The notes: generated by a model from the letters alone, not told the origin. Counted from the stretch's first letter, positions 33,752 through 44,123 are shown. The stretch: 64,000 bases of DNA from JAGVSR01 sp963825555 (GCA_963825555.1 CAWGTZ010000007.1:124001-188000); one strand, 5' to 3'. Program-made: numbers and translations.

Positions 33752-36700
33752 TTACTTCGACTTCGCCGCCGACGTGATCGATAGCATACCCGCCTCGGTC
33801 CGGGCGTGGCGCTCGGGGCGGTACATGTCCTCAATCGTCGCGGCTGGATGGACAAAGCTGCCCGGCGTCACCGCGCGGACGATGTAGGCGACGGCCGCGG
33901 ACGCCTTCACTGCGGCTTCGAGAGTACCAGCACTGCTGTCATCCGTTCCCTCGTCCCCGCGGTCACCGCCGTAGCCGTCTCTTCCGGAACGCGCGCTGGC
34001 AAGGTCAAACGAGGCCACGAACCGGTCGTCGCGGAACTCGGTATGCTGCGGCTTCAGGGTATTCTTCAGCCAAGCCAGACTCTCTATATCGCCGCCCTCG
34101 ACCAGGCGCGGATTGTCGATCTCGAGACCCGATGGCAGATGATCGACAAGAAGCACGCGGCCGTGCGCCTCATCACTCTCGATCTTCACCACCGCCACGA
34201 GCCGCTCGTTCTGCGCGATCTCGGCCAGACCGCCAACGCTGCTGGCAAGTTCCACCGGCTCGCCCTTCAGCGTGAAGTAGCTGCGCGTAATGGTGAACCC
34301 TTTGGCAACCGCGGGTTCGGGCGTGAGTGATGCACCGATAACAGTCAGTACGGCATCGACGGGCGCATCGCCATTGTTGGTGATGACGAGGCCCTCCTCC
34401 ACTTCGTCGGCGGTGAGACCGCGCACGATTGAGCCCTCGACAGGCGCGCCATTGACGGCGAGCCTCGTCCCCTTCAGGTCCTCGCCCAGCGCATGGGCCG
34501 CAAGCAGCATCCAGGCCTGCTCCTGCGTGGAGGTGTACTGGCGCTGCTGGTAGGCTCTTGCCACGACGTTGGCGAGCTTGGGAGCCTCCGCTTTGTAGAG
34601 GCCTGTTTCCATGGCGAGCGTGACGAGGGCCGCGCCGTCGCGCAATCCGGAGCCGAAGTCGTTACGCGCGGTGGTCACGCTGGCCGTCTGCTCCATGCCC
34701 GACAGCGCAGCCTTGAAGACGCGTTCCGCGCGCGGCTTGTCGCCGAGCATGGAGAGCGCAGCACCGAGCTGCGCCTTGGCAAGGACCGTCTGGAACTGAT
34801 CGAGCTTCTCGTCAGCGAAGTAGCGCAGTTCCCCCGCCGGTGCACGACCGTTACGGGCCAGCACGTAGAGGGCATAGGCACGCGATTCCGCCGACCGGGC
34901 GCTGTCCTGCGCATTGGCAACGAAATTCTGAAGCCGGTCGAGGGCGAGCGCCATCGGAACCGGACGGACCGCATATCCCAACTCCTTCGCCCGTGTCAGG
35001 AAGTCGGTGACGTAGGAGGTCAGCCACAGGTCCGCGTCCGCGGGTCCCCAGATTCCGAAGGCACCCGTGCTGTCTTGCATCTCGAATACGCGGTCGATTG
35101 CCTTTTGCACGCGGTCCTTCAATTCCTTGTCCGGCGCAATGCCGATCTGCTCGGCGACCGCATTGGCATAGACAAGCGGCAGCGCCCGCGACACGGTCTG
35201 CTCTGCGCATCCGTAGGGGTAGCGGTCCAGCGAGGTCAGCAGGCCGGGCACGTCGAGCGTGGCGGCAGGGCCGACGCTGACGTTGACTCGCGTGCGGCTC
35301 TTGATGAGCCCCGCCAGCAGTTCCTTGCCGAGCGTGATCTTGCCTCCGTTGGGCGAAAGTGTGCTTACGGTTGTTCGCTTGATATCGCCCGCCGGAGGCT
35401 TCACATCGAGAGTGAGCTGACGGCGAACATCAATGCCCCCGGGGCCCTTGACCGTGACGTCGTACATCTGCAAGCCCACCTCGCCCGGCTTCAGCGCAAG
35501 GCGCTCGCTGTTGCGCTCGCCCGTCTTTAGCATCAGCGAACGGCCGAGAATGCTCTGCGGCCCGCCCGCCGAGGCGTCGAGGGGCAACTTGGAGACCGCT
35601 ACCGAGTAGCTGCCGTCCGCGCCGTCGACGTTGTGCACCGACAGATCGACGGTAGCTTCATCACCCAGAGTGAGAAAGCGCGGAGCGGAGACGGTAAGCG
35701 CTACCGCATCGCGCACAATCACGTCTGACGTTCCGTGGCCGATTTTGTCCTTAGACCAGGCGACGGCCATGACGCGCACAGTGCCGTTAAAGTCGGGCAG
35801 ATCGAACTCGACCTTCGCCGTACCATCGGCATCGACTTTCACGATGCCAGAGAATAGCGCGACCGTCTCTTCGACCGGGGGCGAACCCGTGACCCCTTCT
35901 TCCTCCATACCGTCGCCGCCGGAGCGCATCCGGCCCCGCTCGGCGCGCATGCCGTCGATGAGCCGCCCGTAGAAATCGCGGATCTCGAGGGCCAGCTTGC
36001 GCTGCGCGTGGAAATGCGTCTCCGGAGCGGGAGCGGCAAAGCGCGTCAGATTCAGAATACCCACGTCGACAGCGGCGACCGTGACACGCGCCTCTTCGCC
36101 CGCTGCAAGCCCCTCCACCCTGACGGGTATCGTGAGGCCGTCGCCGGACTTGATCTTCTTTTCGCCCGGCAGCGCCACCTTCAGCGTGCGCGCGGACTGG
36201 TCGATGCCGATCCACTTGATGCCGATGGCGCGGCCCGGCATGCGCTTCGCCTGCTCATCCATCGGACGGTAGAGGAGCGCGGTGGCGTAGGCGCCCGGTC
36301 CCCAATCGTCGCCGATCACAAGCTCCACTTCGCCGCCGCCCTTGGCGAGATCGACCTCCTTCGAGGTCACGAGACCGTTGCCGAGCACCGCGACAAGCGC
36401 CCGGCCGCCCTGCTTGGATGCAATCCGCAGCTTCGCCGTCTCGCCCGGCTGATAACTCTCCTTGTCCAGTGCAACGTCGAGCATCTCCGGGCTCTCGGCA
36501 GCATCGGCCGTCGTGTACCAACCTGACTTGAAGCCAACCGCTGTCGATGGGCCACCGGCGTCAACCGAGCGAACCTGCAGCTCGAACCGGCCAAAGGTTA
36601 CGTCCGCGGCGACCTGCACAGGGGCATCAGCCAGAGTGTCCAGCGTCCCACTTGCGACCTTGCGCCGAATGGTCTGCGTATCATAGCTCCACGCACCGTC

Positions 36701-39088
36701 TCGGCTGTACCACTGCCAGGACGTCTCGAGCCGCACGAGTTCCCAAACAAGGCCGCTCTCGGCCGTGCGATTGCCGCTTCCGTCGAGCGATATCACTTCA
36801 AATGCCGCCTTCTCGCCATCGCCGGGCCCCGTCTGCGGGAAGAGCGGCTTGACGCCGATGCGGCGCTGCTTGAGATCGACGGGCACGACCACGGCGCGCT
36901 CGATCGAACGGCCGCTGACCTCGCGCAACCGAACTATGATGTTGGCTTCGAGCGGACGCGCGGTCTTCTCCACTGCAGGCAAAGAAACCGAAATGGCCGC
37001 CTTGCCGTCCTTGTCTGTCTCAGGAAGATTTTCGAGTGGCTGGCGGACGGGATTGATCTGCTCGTCCGCATCGCCGAACCGGTAGCCGAGAAAGCCTTCG
37101 AGATCCTTAGAAGAGGCGCGCACGACAATTTCGCCTTCGACTGAGAGATCAGCGGCGGGCGGGCCGTAGAGATAGCGGCCGGTCAGATCGATCACTTTCG
37201 GCGCATCAATTGAGATTGGCCCCTTTTCCGGCTCCAGCGTAAGGTCGAGCCGCTCAGGGACATAGTCTTCGACAAGGAACGAAACCTGCGCCAGCGCATC
37301 GGCTTTCGGATCGGCATGGAGCTTGGCGCGCCAGGTTCCTGTCATGACGCCGCCGCCGAGAGACACGGGAACCGTGCGGCCGCCCAGACCCTGGTCGGGA
37401 AGCGGGAAACGCGCATGCTCAACACCGTCAGGGCGCGTGAGAATGACGGTGACCGGGATCGCGGACGCCGCGCCGGCCGCATCGCGCAAGAGTGCGGTGA
37501 TGTTGACCTCTTCGCCCGGCCGATAGACGCCTCGCTCGGTATAAAGATAGCCATCGATAGGGCCCGGCGCCTCACGGCCCTTCACACCGCGATCCGACAG
37601 GTCGAAAGCGTTGGCGGTGAGATCGAGGAAGGCGTATTCGCCGGCGTCCGTTTCAGCAACGAGAAGTGCCGGCTGAAGGCCGCCTTCTCCGCGTGCAAGC
37701 CCCGCCTCGAAGCGGACATAGCCATTGCCATCCGACTTAGCTGAACCCAGCACCTCGTTGTTGCGGGCGACCAGCTTGACGTTTGCACCGGCAACGGCCG
37801 TTGTTTCGGCAAGCGAGCGCACGAACGCGTGCACGCCCGTGTCACCGGAAAACGCGGTCAGCCCGAGATCGGAGACGATGAACCATTGCGTCGAAAGGCT
37901 GCCCCAACTTTCGGTGTCACCGCGGTCGGCGGGCTTGGCGATCATCGCGTAGGCGCCAGGCTTCAGCTGCCCGATGCTCTCGCCGACGGGAAAGGCCGTG
38001 ACGACCTCCTCGTTGAGCTTCTGACTAACGTCCATTTCGCCTTCGTAGACCTTCTCGCCCGTGCGCTCGCGCAGAGTCTCGAGGTCGTAGCCATAGAGCT
38101 GTCGGTCCAAGTCGCCATTGCCGATCACGTTGGCAAGACTGCGGTCACCAACGCGATAGACCTCTATGGCGACGCGGCTCGTGTTGATGCTGACGACGGG
38201 AATTCCCTGCTGCCCACGGCTCGGCAGAACATAGTTCTTGCCCGTGAACCGCACGGAAGCCTTGCGGTCGGGAACATAGACGGCGAGTGCGATCTTCTTT
38301 TCGATCACCTCGCTGGCCTCGGAGGGCAAGCCGTCGCGGATCTGGATCTCATAACGCTGACCGTAGGTGAGACCCTCGATGCACAGTTGCGAGCCTTCCG
38401 CCGTGACGCTCTCGGGGTCTTTGCCGTCGACCGAGACGAACTTGGCGAAGTCGATATCGCGGCGGCTCAGGTTTTCCGAAAAGATCACGCAGACGCGCGG
38501 CGTCAGCGCTTCGGTATCCGTCTTGTAATCGGTCATGCGGAAGCCGTGCTCGGCGCGAAGCTTGTCATAGTTGGCGCGAACGTCGGGGGCCTCGGCCAGT
38601 TCGAGACTGACGCGCAGTGCATCGAGGGCAGGACGCCAATACGCACGGCGCTGCATCGCCTCGCCCAGTACGGCGAGAGCCTCGGCCTGCTGGACCTTCG
38701 TGCTCGCGAGTTCGTAGGCGCGGTATGCGGCGCCCGAGGCATTTACCGGCAGATCGTATCTGTCAGAACTCCTGTCATCATCGATCTTCACGGCGAGAAG
38801 CGACCGGGCCAGCCCCAGCCAGCTCTGTGCATTATTGGCATCGGCAGCGACCGCCGATGCGTAGCTGCGCGAGGCCGCGCGCGGGTCTGAGGCCATCTGC
38901 TTGCCTGCGACGAGCATCAGATCGGCTGCTGTCTTGCCACCCGGCTTCCAGTTCTCACGGATATACTTTTCATAGCGCGCGGCATCCTCCGCCACGCCCT
39001 GGTGCGCGAAGCGGGAAGCGGCCGAAGCCTCGAACGATCCGGCGACGACGGCGAAGAAAAGTAAAGCGAGAGCGCTGAGAAGGCGCAT
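33752..39088 (-). CDS. Bacterial alpha-2-macroglobulin (YfhM-type)
   Basis: A 1778-residue periplasmic protease-trapping protein. The signal peptide is about 1-24. Macroglobulin-like domains follow (residues 100-1200, including bait-region sequence), then the thioester domain with YPYGCAEQTVS, where Cys1294 and Gln1297 form the internal thioester. The C-terminal receptor-like domain ends the protein. Unlike the E. coli YfhM lipoprotein, the signal region lacks a lipobox cysteine. It is co-transcribed with pbpC and is thought to guard the cell wall against foreign proteases. AAAGGG is upstream of the ATG. Confidence 0.95.
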   Translation of the reverse strand: MRLLSALALLFFAVVAGSFEASAASRFAHQGVAEDAARYEKYIRENWKPGGKTAADLMLVAGKQMASDPRAASRSYASAVAADANNAQSWLGLARSLLAVKIDDDRSSDRYDLPVNASGAAYRAYELASTKVQQAEALAVLGEAMQRRAYWRPALDALRVSLELAEAPDVRANYDKLRAEHGFRMTDYKTDTEALTPRVCVIFSENLSRRDIDFAKFVSVDGKDPESVTAEGSQLCIEGLTYGQRYEIQIRDGLPSEASEVIEKKIALAVYVPDRKASVRFTGKNYVLPSRGQQGIPVVSINTSRVAIEVYRVGDRSLANVIGNGDLDRQLYGYDLETLRERTGEKVYEGEMDVSQKLNEEVVTAFPVGESIGQLKPGAYAMIAKPADRGDTESWGSLSTQWFIVSDLGLTAFSGDTGVHAFVRSLAETTAVAGANVKLVARNNEVLGSAKSDGNGYVRFEAGLARGEGGLQPALLVAETDAGEYAFLDLTANAFDLSDRGVKGREAPGPIDGYLYTERGVYRPGEEVNITALLRDAAGAASAIPVTVILTRPDGVEHARFPLPDQGLGGRTVPVSLGGGVMTGTWRAKLHADPKADALAQVSFLVEDYVPERLDLTLEPEKGPISIDAPKVIDLTGRYLYGPPAADLSVEGEIVVRASSKDLEGFLGYRFGDADEQINPVRQPLENLPETDKDGKAAISVSLPAVEKTARPLEANIIVRLREVSGRSIERAVVVPVDLKQRRIGVKPLFPQTGPGDGEKAAFEVISLDGSGNRTAESGLVWELVRLETSWQWYSRDGAWSYDTQTIRRKVASGTLDTLADAPVQVAADVTFGRFELQVRSVDAGGPSTAVGFKSGWYTTADAAESPEMLDVALDKESYQPGETAKLRIASKQGGRALVAVLGNGLVTSKEVDLAKGGGEVELVIGDDWGPGAYATALLYRPMDEQAKRMPGRAIGIKWIGIDQSARTLKVALPGEKKIKSGDGLTIPVRVEGLAAGEEARVTVAAVDVGILNLTRFAAPAPETHFHAQRKLALEIRDFYGRLIDGMRAERGRMRSGGDGMEEEGVTGSPPVEETVALFSGIVKVDADGTAKVEFDLPDFNGTVRVMAVAWSKDKIGHGTSDVIVRDAVALTVSAPRFLTLGDEATVDLSVHNVDGADGSYSVAVSKLPLDASAGGPQSILGRSLMLKTGERNSERLALKPGEVGLQMYDVTVKGPGGIDVRRQLTLDVKPPAGDIKRTTVSTLSPNGGKITLGKELLAGLIKSRTRVNVSVGPAATLDVPGLLTSLDRYPYGCAEQTVSRALPLVYANAVAEQIGIAPDKELKDRVQKAIDRVFEMQDSTGAFGIWGPADADLWLTSYVTDFLTRAKELGYAVRPVPMALALDRLQNFVANAQDSARSAESRAYALYVLARNGRAPAGELRYFADEKLDQFQTVLAKAQLGAALSMLGDKPRAERVFKAALSGMEQTASVTTARNDFGSGLRDGAALVTLAMETGLYKAEAPKLANVVARAYQQRQYTSTQEQAWMLLAAHALGEDLKGTRLAVNGAPVEGSIVRGLTADEVEEGLVITNNGDAPVDAVLTVIGASLTPEPAVAKGFTITRSYFTLKGEPVELASSVGGLAEIAQNERLVAVVKIESDEAHGRVLLVDHLPSGLEIDNPRLVEGGDIESLAWLKNTLKPQHTEFRDDRFVASFDLASARSGRDGYGGDRGDEGTDDSSAGTLEAAVKASAAVAYIVRAVTPGSFVHPAATIEDMYRPERHARTEAGMLSITSAAKSK

Positions 39089-39279
39089 GGCAAAAAACCC
39101 TTTGAATGAAGCGACGGTTTGAGACCGCCGGGCATGGCTCGTGCTTTGAGAATGATTGTTTTTATCAAGACGAAGGTGAAGCCCATCACCGGGGAGCGGC
39201 CAGACCGGGGCAGCATCGGCGGACTTGCATATTTTTTCTATAATTTGCGGCTTTTTGCCGGTTGGCCGTGGTCACATGC

Positions 39280-39318
39280 AAAAAAGGGCAGGTCCCTCAG
39301 AGGACCTGCCCTTGCCGA
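39280..39318 (-). terminator. Rho-independent terminator after the 39342-39935 gene
   Basis: On the minus strand the stem AAGGGCAGGTCC(T) pairs with (A)GGACCTGCCCTT and is followed by TTTTTTG, a good U tract. It separates the unknown gene from the alpha-2-macroglobulin gene. Confidence 0.85.
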
Positions 39319-39341
39319 TGGTTGGGGAAATTTGCGGACGC

Positions 39342-39935
39342 TCAGTGCCGGCTTGATACCACCGGGGGGATCTCGCCGTCGACCAGTGCGGCGATCGCCA
39401 TTCCGACCGCATTCGGTGTCTGAGCAACGCTGGGCTGAGGCTGGGCGGGAGCCAGCTTGGCGGAGGCGGCGAAACTCCAGACGCGCTCGAACGACCGGTT
39501 TGCGAACGCAGCCGTTTCAGCGCAATCGGTGCTATAGCACTCGTAGGCGTCGCGCTTCACGGGCTCGCGGCGCATGCAATCTCCGATCCAGGCAATCTGG
39601 TCGCCAATCACAAACTGTTCGTGGGCATCCAAAAGCCGCAAGTCGCAGCCGAGCTGGCACTCGTGTCCTGCAAGGAAGGCGCTGACATCTGGAAAGGCCG
39701 AATTGTCCGGCAGAACGACGACGGCCCGGATCACGATACCCTTGGCCGACAGTTCCGGCGCATGGGCGGCGAGCGCCCTCAGAACAGGGCTGTCGCAGCC
39801 CCGAGCAATCACACTGAGCGTATGGCCGCCGGCGAGAGGCAGATCCCCAAGCTGCGCGGCTATAAATCCCTTCAATCGGGATTCCTTCTCCTCTTTGCGT
39901 ACGACGTTCATCCTGGACGAGGTGAAGGGGCGCAT
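39342..39935 (-). CDS. Unknown protein resembling a degenerate phospholipase D-like domain
   Basis: A 197-residue cytoplasmic protein. The second half reads LLDAHEQFVIGDQIAWIGDCMRR followed by a conserved Ala-Tyr-Glu-Cys stretch and FANRSFERVW, which follows the order of a PLD HKD half: His, strand, Gly-Asp, Asn/Glu block, Phe-x3-Trp. The catalytic HxK is HEQ and the Asp is missing, so it is probably not an active phosphodiesterase. Several cysteines are spread along the chain. I chose the ATG at 39935, which has AAAGGA upstream. It follows the 863-residue membrane protein gene, with a 170-base gap, on the same strand. Confidence 0.6.
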   Translation of the reverse strand: MRPFTSSRMNVVRKEEKESRLKGFIAAQLGDLPLAGGHTLSVIARGCDSPVLRALAAHAPELSAKGIVIRAVVVLPDNSAFPDVSAFLAGHECQLGCDLRLLDAHEQFVIGDQIAWIGDCMRREPVKRDAYECYSTDCAETAAFANRSFERVWSFAASAKLAPAQPQPSVAQTPNAVGMAIAALVDGEIPPVVSSRH

Positions 39936-40105
39936 GGGCAAGACATCCTTTTATCCCCTACCCCAGGAACCGTTCGCCTGCCCCTGGGTCAGGGCTTGTT
40001 GTCATCGATTGGATTAAAGTCCCAAGACGTTAAACAACCGTTTCACCGTGTCGCTTTTCGAGCCGAGCCATTCGCTCCGTGCTGAGAGCGTTTTCTCTCA
40101 GAAAT

Positions 40106-42697
40106 TCAGGAGCCCGGAAGGGTCGGACGAAGCCGGCCGGCGAGCCGCGTCACGTCTTCCAGATCCGGGTCTTCGATCTCAAAAAAATCAACGTTCAGAG
40201 GGTCTTCCGTAAGATTTTCCCGAGGCGCATCCAGCGCGCGAGCGATCTGTGAAACCGGCTCGTTCAACTCGGTCTGCGGCTGGGTTGTGGCGGGAAGCGC
40301 CCCGGTGGCATGTGGCGGTACTGAAATTCCCGCGACCTGCGGATCCTCACCTCCAGAAAGAAGCGAGATGGGCAAGGTTGCCTGGGAAACCGGGACTCTG
40401 AAGGTTGCCGTCTCCCGACGCATGACGACGTCGACCATACCCTCCGGCGGACCTGAGCGTTCCATTGCGGGCACGATGGGATCCACGGGGTCGGAGATCT
40501 GTGACTGTACCTGCGGCCGGGGGCGCACGGGAAGCGGTACCACGGTGGGAGAGCCATCATCGCCCGCTGTAGCGGGAGACGATGCTTCCTGTCGCGGTTC
40601 CTTGGCCGGCTGGCCTCCGGACTGCGCTGGCATCGTGTTGGAATTGGCCGCCTTCACTTCGATCTCCGCCTCTGGACCAGAGGCCAGATCTGCCATGGCG
40701 GCACGGGCATAAGGACCGTAGCCGGCCGCAATCTGTGGATCGATCTCCGACGCCCCAGCGGATTGGCGATCTCCCGAAACAGGCTCCTTCGGCCATTGAC
40801 GAGACGCGGTGGCCTGACCGGGCGCGACCGGCCTGGAAGGATCCCGACCGCCGCGGATCGCAGAAAGAGATGGCTCACGCCGCTGAACGACGGGGGCGGA
40901 AGGCGCCGCAACGACGGTAGCCGCCGCATCTGAAACGGCGCGCGCTTCCTGCTGCTCGGCACGGCGCGCGGCTCCCATGACCGCACCGAGAATGATCTCA
41001 GGCCAGGCTCCGTCACGGAAGCGGTAGACACGAAAAGCCTCGCAACCGGCAAACTTGCTGCCCTGCCGCGCGAGCTTTCTCTGGATCATGCGCGTAGACA
41101 GCAGCGGGCTATAGACGCGCGCGAAGATGCGCTCCTTCTCGAAGCTCGTGAACAGGTTGGCCAAGAGGTGCGCCTCATGCTGCAACTCCTGCGCCTCTTC
41201 CGAGCCATACCCGAAGCGCTGCCCTGCCTGCCGTGGTCCCATATGGTAGGGCGCATCGAGCGGCACGGCCACGTAGTAAACCCCGCCCTGATCGAAGACG
41301 ACATGACGAAAGACCTCGAAAGTCTGGCGGATGTCCGGATCGCGATGAATATCGTTGAAGCGCGAAAGGATCTGGCTGACCGGGCTGCGCTCCGCTTCGC
41401 GCATGCGCGGCAGAAGTCCGCCGAGGCGGTTCACGGGACGGCTCATGGAGACGAGCAGCAGGCAAAGATCGACGAAGAGCGCCACGGATAACGGCACATA
41501 GTCCCGCTTGGACAGACCGACCATCTCGGGGTCCACGAAACGGGGACCGGTCCCGCTCTCCACGGACTGCACAGCCTTCTGCTGCAACTCCCGCAGTTCG
41601 TCGGCGGACGGCGGCATCTTGAACGAAAGCGCGCCGAAGAACGTGGCGGTCAAGCGGCGGAAGGCTTCCAGGGTGGCTTCCGAACCTTCGACGGCCGCAA
41701 CTTTTGGCTTCTCGAGGACAGGCAGCTGATCAATCGCTTTCACTGCGCCACGCAGCGCACCCTGCAGTTGGGCATCCGGGCAGATGAAGCCGCCTTTCTT
41801 GGGGTCTCCGAAAGTCGACTGCTCGGCACGATCGGCCAGCTCGGTCCTGAGCTGACGCAGCTGCGGATCGGTGCGGAAGGCATTGAAGCCGGTCACCGTC
41901 ATATCCAGCTTGCGCGATAGTGCCTTCATGAATTCGTTGCGTGTGCCCGTCTTGGGATCGAATGTTGAGGGATCATTGCCGGCGATCTTCACCAATTCCG
42001 CATCGAGAGCCGTCAGCTCGCCTTTCACCGCCGTCGCGCGGCCCTTTACGAAATCTGAGGCGAAGGAGAAGCGCGCAGCATCCTCCTCCCGCATCTTGCG
42101 GCGGGGACCATCACCCGGGCGGCTGTTGGGACAGGAGGTTCCCTTTGTGCGCTCCAACTCCGCTTTCTCGGTCGACACCTCGGAAAGCTTCACGAGCGTG
42201 CCGTCGAGTTGATCCAGTCGTGTCGCGGCCGCATGCAGCGATCCCTGCACCTGTGCCACCGCCAATTCCGCCGAGCGCGAGGCCTCGGAGCGGCTTTCCA
42301 GAACCTTCCAGTAGAATCCGAAGCCGAAACCGACCGAAATGATGGTGAGAAAGACATAGCCGATCGCGTAGCAGACCTTCGTGAAGGAAGGAATCGGCGC
42401 GAACATCTGGTCGAGCAGCCAGATGATCATCACCATCAGCATGGCGACAGAGAAGGCGATGATGCTCTTGTGGACGAGTGGCAGCTCGCCCATGTTCGAC
42501 TGGATGAGTTCGAGCATTCCGATGTACGTGGCGACCCATGACAGGGTGCCAAGACCGGCAATCAGTATGAGTTTCTTGAGATCTCGCGCCGGCGGCTCGT
42601 GTCCTTCCACGAAGTCGCCGCGACGGCTTTTTCCTGCGAGCTCAAACGCTTCCGCAACACCCGACCGCGTGGATCCCGCGTCCGACGCACCTGCCAT
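40106..42697 (-). CDS. Large multi-domain membrane protein of unknown function
   Basis: An 863-residue protein that I do not recognise. Three membrane segments near the N-terminus (about 42-63, 78-96, 108-130) are followed by a helical, probably coiled-coil stretch (about 135-240) with EASRSAELAVAQVQ. A fourth membrane segment at about 399-418 (LSVALFVDLCLLLVSMS) leads to a globular part (about 420-580), including YYVAVPLDAPYHMGPRQ and EKERIFARVYSPLL. The last 280 residues are Pro/Ala/Gln-rich and likely disordered. The layout recalls DUF4407-like proteins only loosely. It is divergent from ppk2. Confidence 0.75.
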   Translation of the reverse strand: MAGASDAGSTRSGVAEAFELAGKSRRGDFVEGHEPPARDLKKLILIAGLGTLSWVATYIGMLELIQSNMGELPLVHKSIIAFSVAMLMVMIIWLLDQMFAPIPSFTKVCYAIGYVFLTIISVGFGFGFYWKVLESRSEASRSAELAVAQVQGSLHAAATRLDQLDGTLVKLSEVSTEKAELERTKGTSCPNSRPGDGPRRKMREEDAARFSFASDFVKGRATAVKGELTALDAELVKIAGNDPSTFDPKTGTRNEFMKALSRKLDMTVTGFNAFRTDPQLRQLRTELADRAEQSTFGDPKKGGFICPDAQLQGALRGAVKAIDQLPVLEKPKVAAVEGSEATLEAFRRLTATFFGALSFKMPPSADELRELQQKAVQSVESGTGPRFVDPEMVGLSKRDYVPLSVALFVDLCLLLVSMSRPVNRLGGLLPRMREAERSPVSQILSRFNDIHRDPDIRQTFEVFRHVVFDQGGVYYVAVPLDAPYHMGPRQAGQRFGYGSEEAQELQHEAHLLANLFTSFEKERIFARVYSPLLSTRMIQRKLARQGSKFAGCEAFRVYRFRDGAWPEIILGAVMGAARRAEQQEARAVSDAAATVVAAPSAPVVQRREPSLSAIRGGRDPSRPVAPGQATASRQWPKEPVSGDRQSAGASEIDPQIAAGYGPYARAAMADLASGPEAEIEVKAANSNTMPAQSGGQPAKEPRQEASSPATAGDDGSPTVVPLPVRPRPQVQSQISDPVDPIVPAMERSGPPEGMVDVVMRRETATFRVPVSQATLPISLLSGGEDPQVAGISVPPHATGALPATTQPQTELNEPVSQIARALDAPRENLTEDPLNVDFFEIEDPDLEDVTRLAGRLRPTLPGS

Positions 42698-43062
42698 ATC
42701 CGGCCCCGAACTCTTCTAACGCAGCCCGGCTTCCGCCGCTTTCCGCTCCACAACGGCCGACGGCCATTTCATGCGGCAAGCTATTGCGGGCTTGGCTCGA
42801 ACGCGCCTGTTTCTAACTATGCAATTTTCGCCGCCCTTCGTGATCCACCCTGCTGTCTATGCGACTTTCTTGACGCCAGATGGGCGTGACTGTGGCGCCG
42901 AGGGGGCTTGCCGGCTGTCAAGCCCGTCTGGCATCCAATTCCCGACTGTGCTTTACCCTTCCTGCGAATCCTCTGGCGGCAGACGGCCCACATAGGGGCC
43001 CGTGTGACCGGTACCCGGACTAGCGCCACCAGGACCAAAAAGCCGGTGCGAGAGAGGCAGAG
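42698..43062. promoter_or_regulatory. Divergent intergenic region between the 863-aa gene and ppk2
   Basis: 365 bases with no supported gene; it must carry promoters for both directions. I see no strong repeat or riboswitch. Confidence 0.5.
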
Positions 43063-43980
43063 ATGGGCAAAGACGAGAAATCAGGCAAAGACGAGAAGTC
43101 GGGCAAAGACACCAAGTCGTCGAAGACGCCGAAGGACGCGTTCGCGAAGTTTGACATCAATAATCCAGAATTGCCCAAGGCGATTGCCCAGAACGCCCTC
43201 TCCTCCGGCGGCTACCCCTACGACAGCACGCTGAAGCGTAAGGAGTACGAGGAAGAACTCGTCCCCTTGCAGCTCGAACTCCTGAAACTCCAATCGCACG
43301 TGGAACAAACCCGACAGCGGGTCGTCGTTCTGTTCGAAGGCCGCGATACGTCTGGCAAGGGCGGCGCGATCAAGACAATCCTCGACCGGATGAACCCCCG
43401 GCACGCCCGCTCAGTCGCCTTGTCGAAGCCAAACGACGCCGAGCGCGGACAATGGTATTTCCAACGCTATGTCGCGCATCTGCCTACGGCGGGCGACATA
43501 GTTCTGTTCGACCGCTCCTGGTACAACCGGGCGGGCGTGGAACGCGTCATGGGTTTCTGTACGCCCGAGCAGCACGCGAGCTTCCTGCGGGATGCACCCG
43601 AGTTCGAAGGGCTTCTCATCCGCGACGGCATAAAGCTAGTGAAGCTCTATCTCTCGGTCGGCCGAGAAATGCAGTTGGTGCGGTTCCACGAGCGCAAGCA
43701 CGATCCCATGAAGCAGTGGAAGTTCACGGATATCGACCTCGCGGCTATCGCCAAGTGGAACGATTACACCACTGCCGAGGCGGAGATGTTCCGGTTCACC
43801 CACACGCCGGATTGCCCCTGGACCGTGGTGCTTGCCAACGACCAGCGGCGCATGCGGCTGGAGGTCATCCGCAAGCTGCTGTCGCTGATGGATTACGAAG
43901 ACAAGAATCCGAAGGTGGCAACACACCCCGACGCCAAGATCGTCGGAGACAGCCGGGATTTTCTCAATCACGCCGAATGA
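43063..43980 (+). CDS. ppk2: Polyphosphate kinase 2
   Basis: A 305-residue PPK2 enzyme that transfers phosphate from polyphosphate to nucleotides or the reverse. The Walker A motif is FEGRDTSGKGGAIK (about 91-104), followed by FDRSWYNRAGVERVMGF (Walker B/lid region). The N-terminal 30 residues carry a Lys/Asp-rich repeat (GKDEKS) that is probably disordered. Class I one-domain type by length. The promoter region is shared with the divergent 863-residue gene. Confidence 0.95.
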   Translation: MGKDEKSGKDEKSGKDTKSSKTPKDAFAKFDINNPELPKAIAQNALSSGGYPYDSTLKRKEYEEELVPLQLELLKLQSHVEQTRQRVVVLFEGRDTSGKGGAIKTILDRMNPRHARSVALSKPNDAERGQWYFQRYVAHLPTAGDIVLFDRSWYNRAGVERVMGFCTPEQHASFLRDAPEFEGLLIRDGIKLVKLYLSVGREMQLVRFHERKHDPMKQWKFTDIDLAAIAKWNDYTTAEAEMFRFTHTPDCPWTVVLANDQRRMRLEVIRKLLSLMDYEDKNPKVATHPDAKIVGDSRDFLNHAE

Positions 43981-44123
43981 CCGACAGAAGGGGCTGTTTA
44001 CCCCCACACGCAAACCGACCGCCTCCACGTTGAACGAGTACGTCTGTCAGACGTCAAAGCCGAACGAAGAACTTCCGACAAAGTGCACGCGTGCTCATTG
44101 GCATCGAACTCAAACGGATTCAA

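Noticed and set aside
34493..35530. Long plus-strand reading frame opposite the alpha-2-macroglobulin gene
   Set aside because: Antisense shadow of a real gene; no motif and Arg/His-rich composition.
37829..38890. Second long plus-strand reading frame opposite alpha-2-macroglobulin
   Set aside because: Same reason: the minus strand has clear domains and the plus frame has none.
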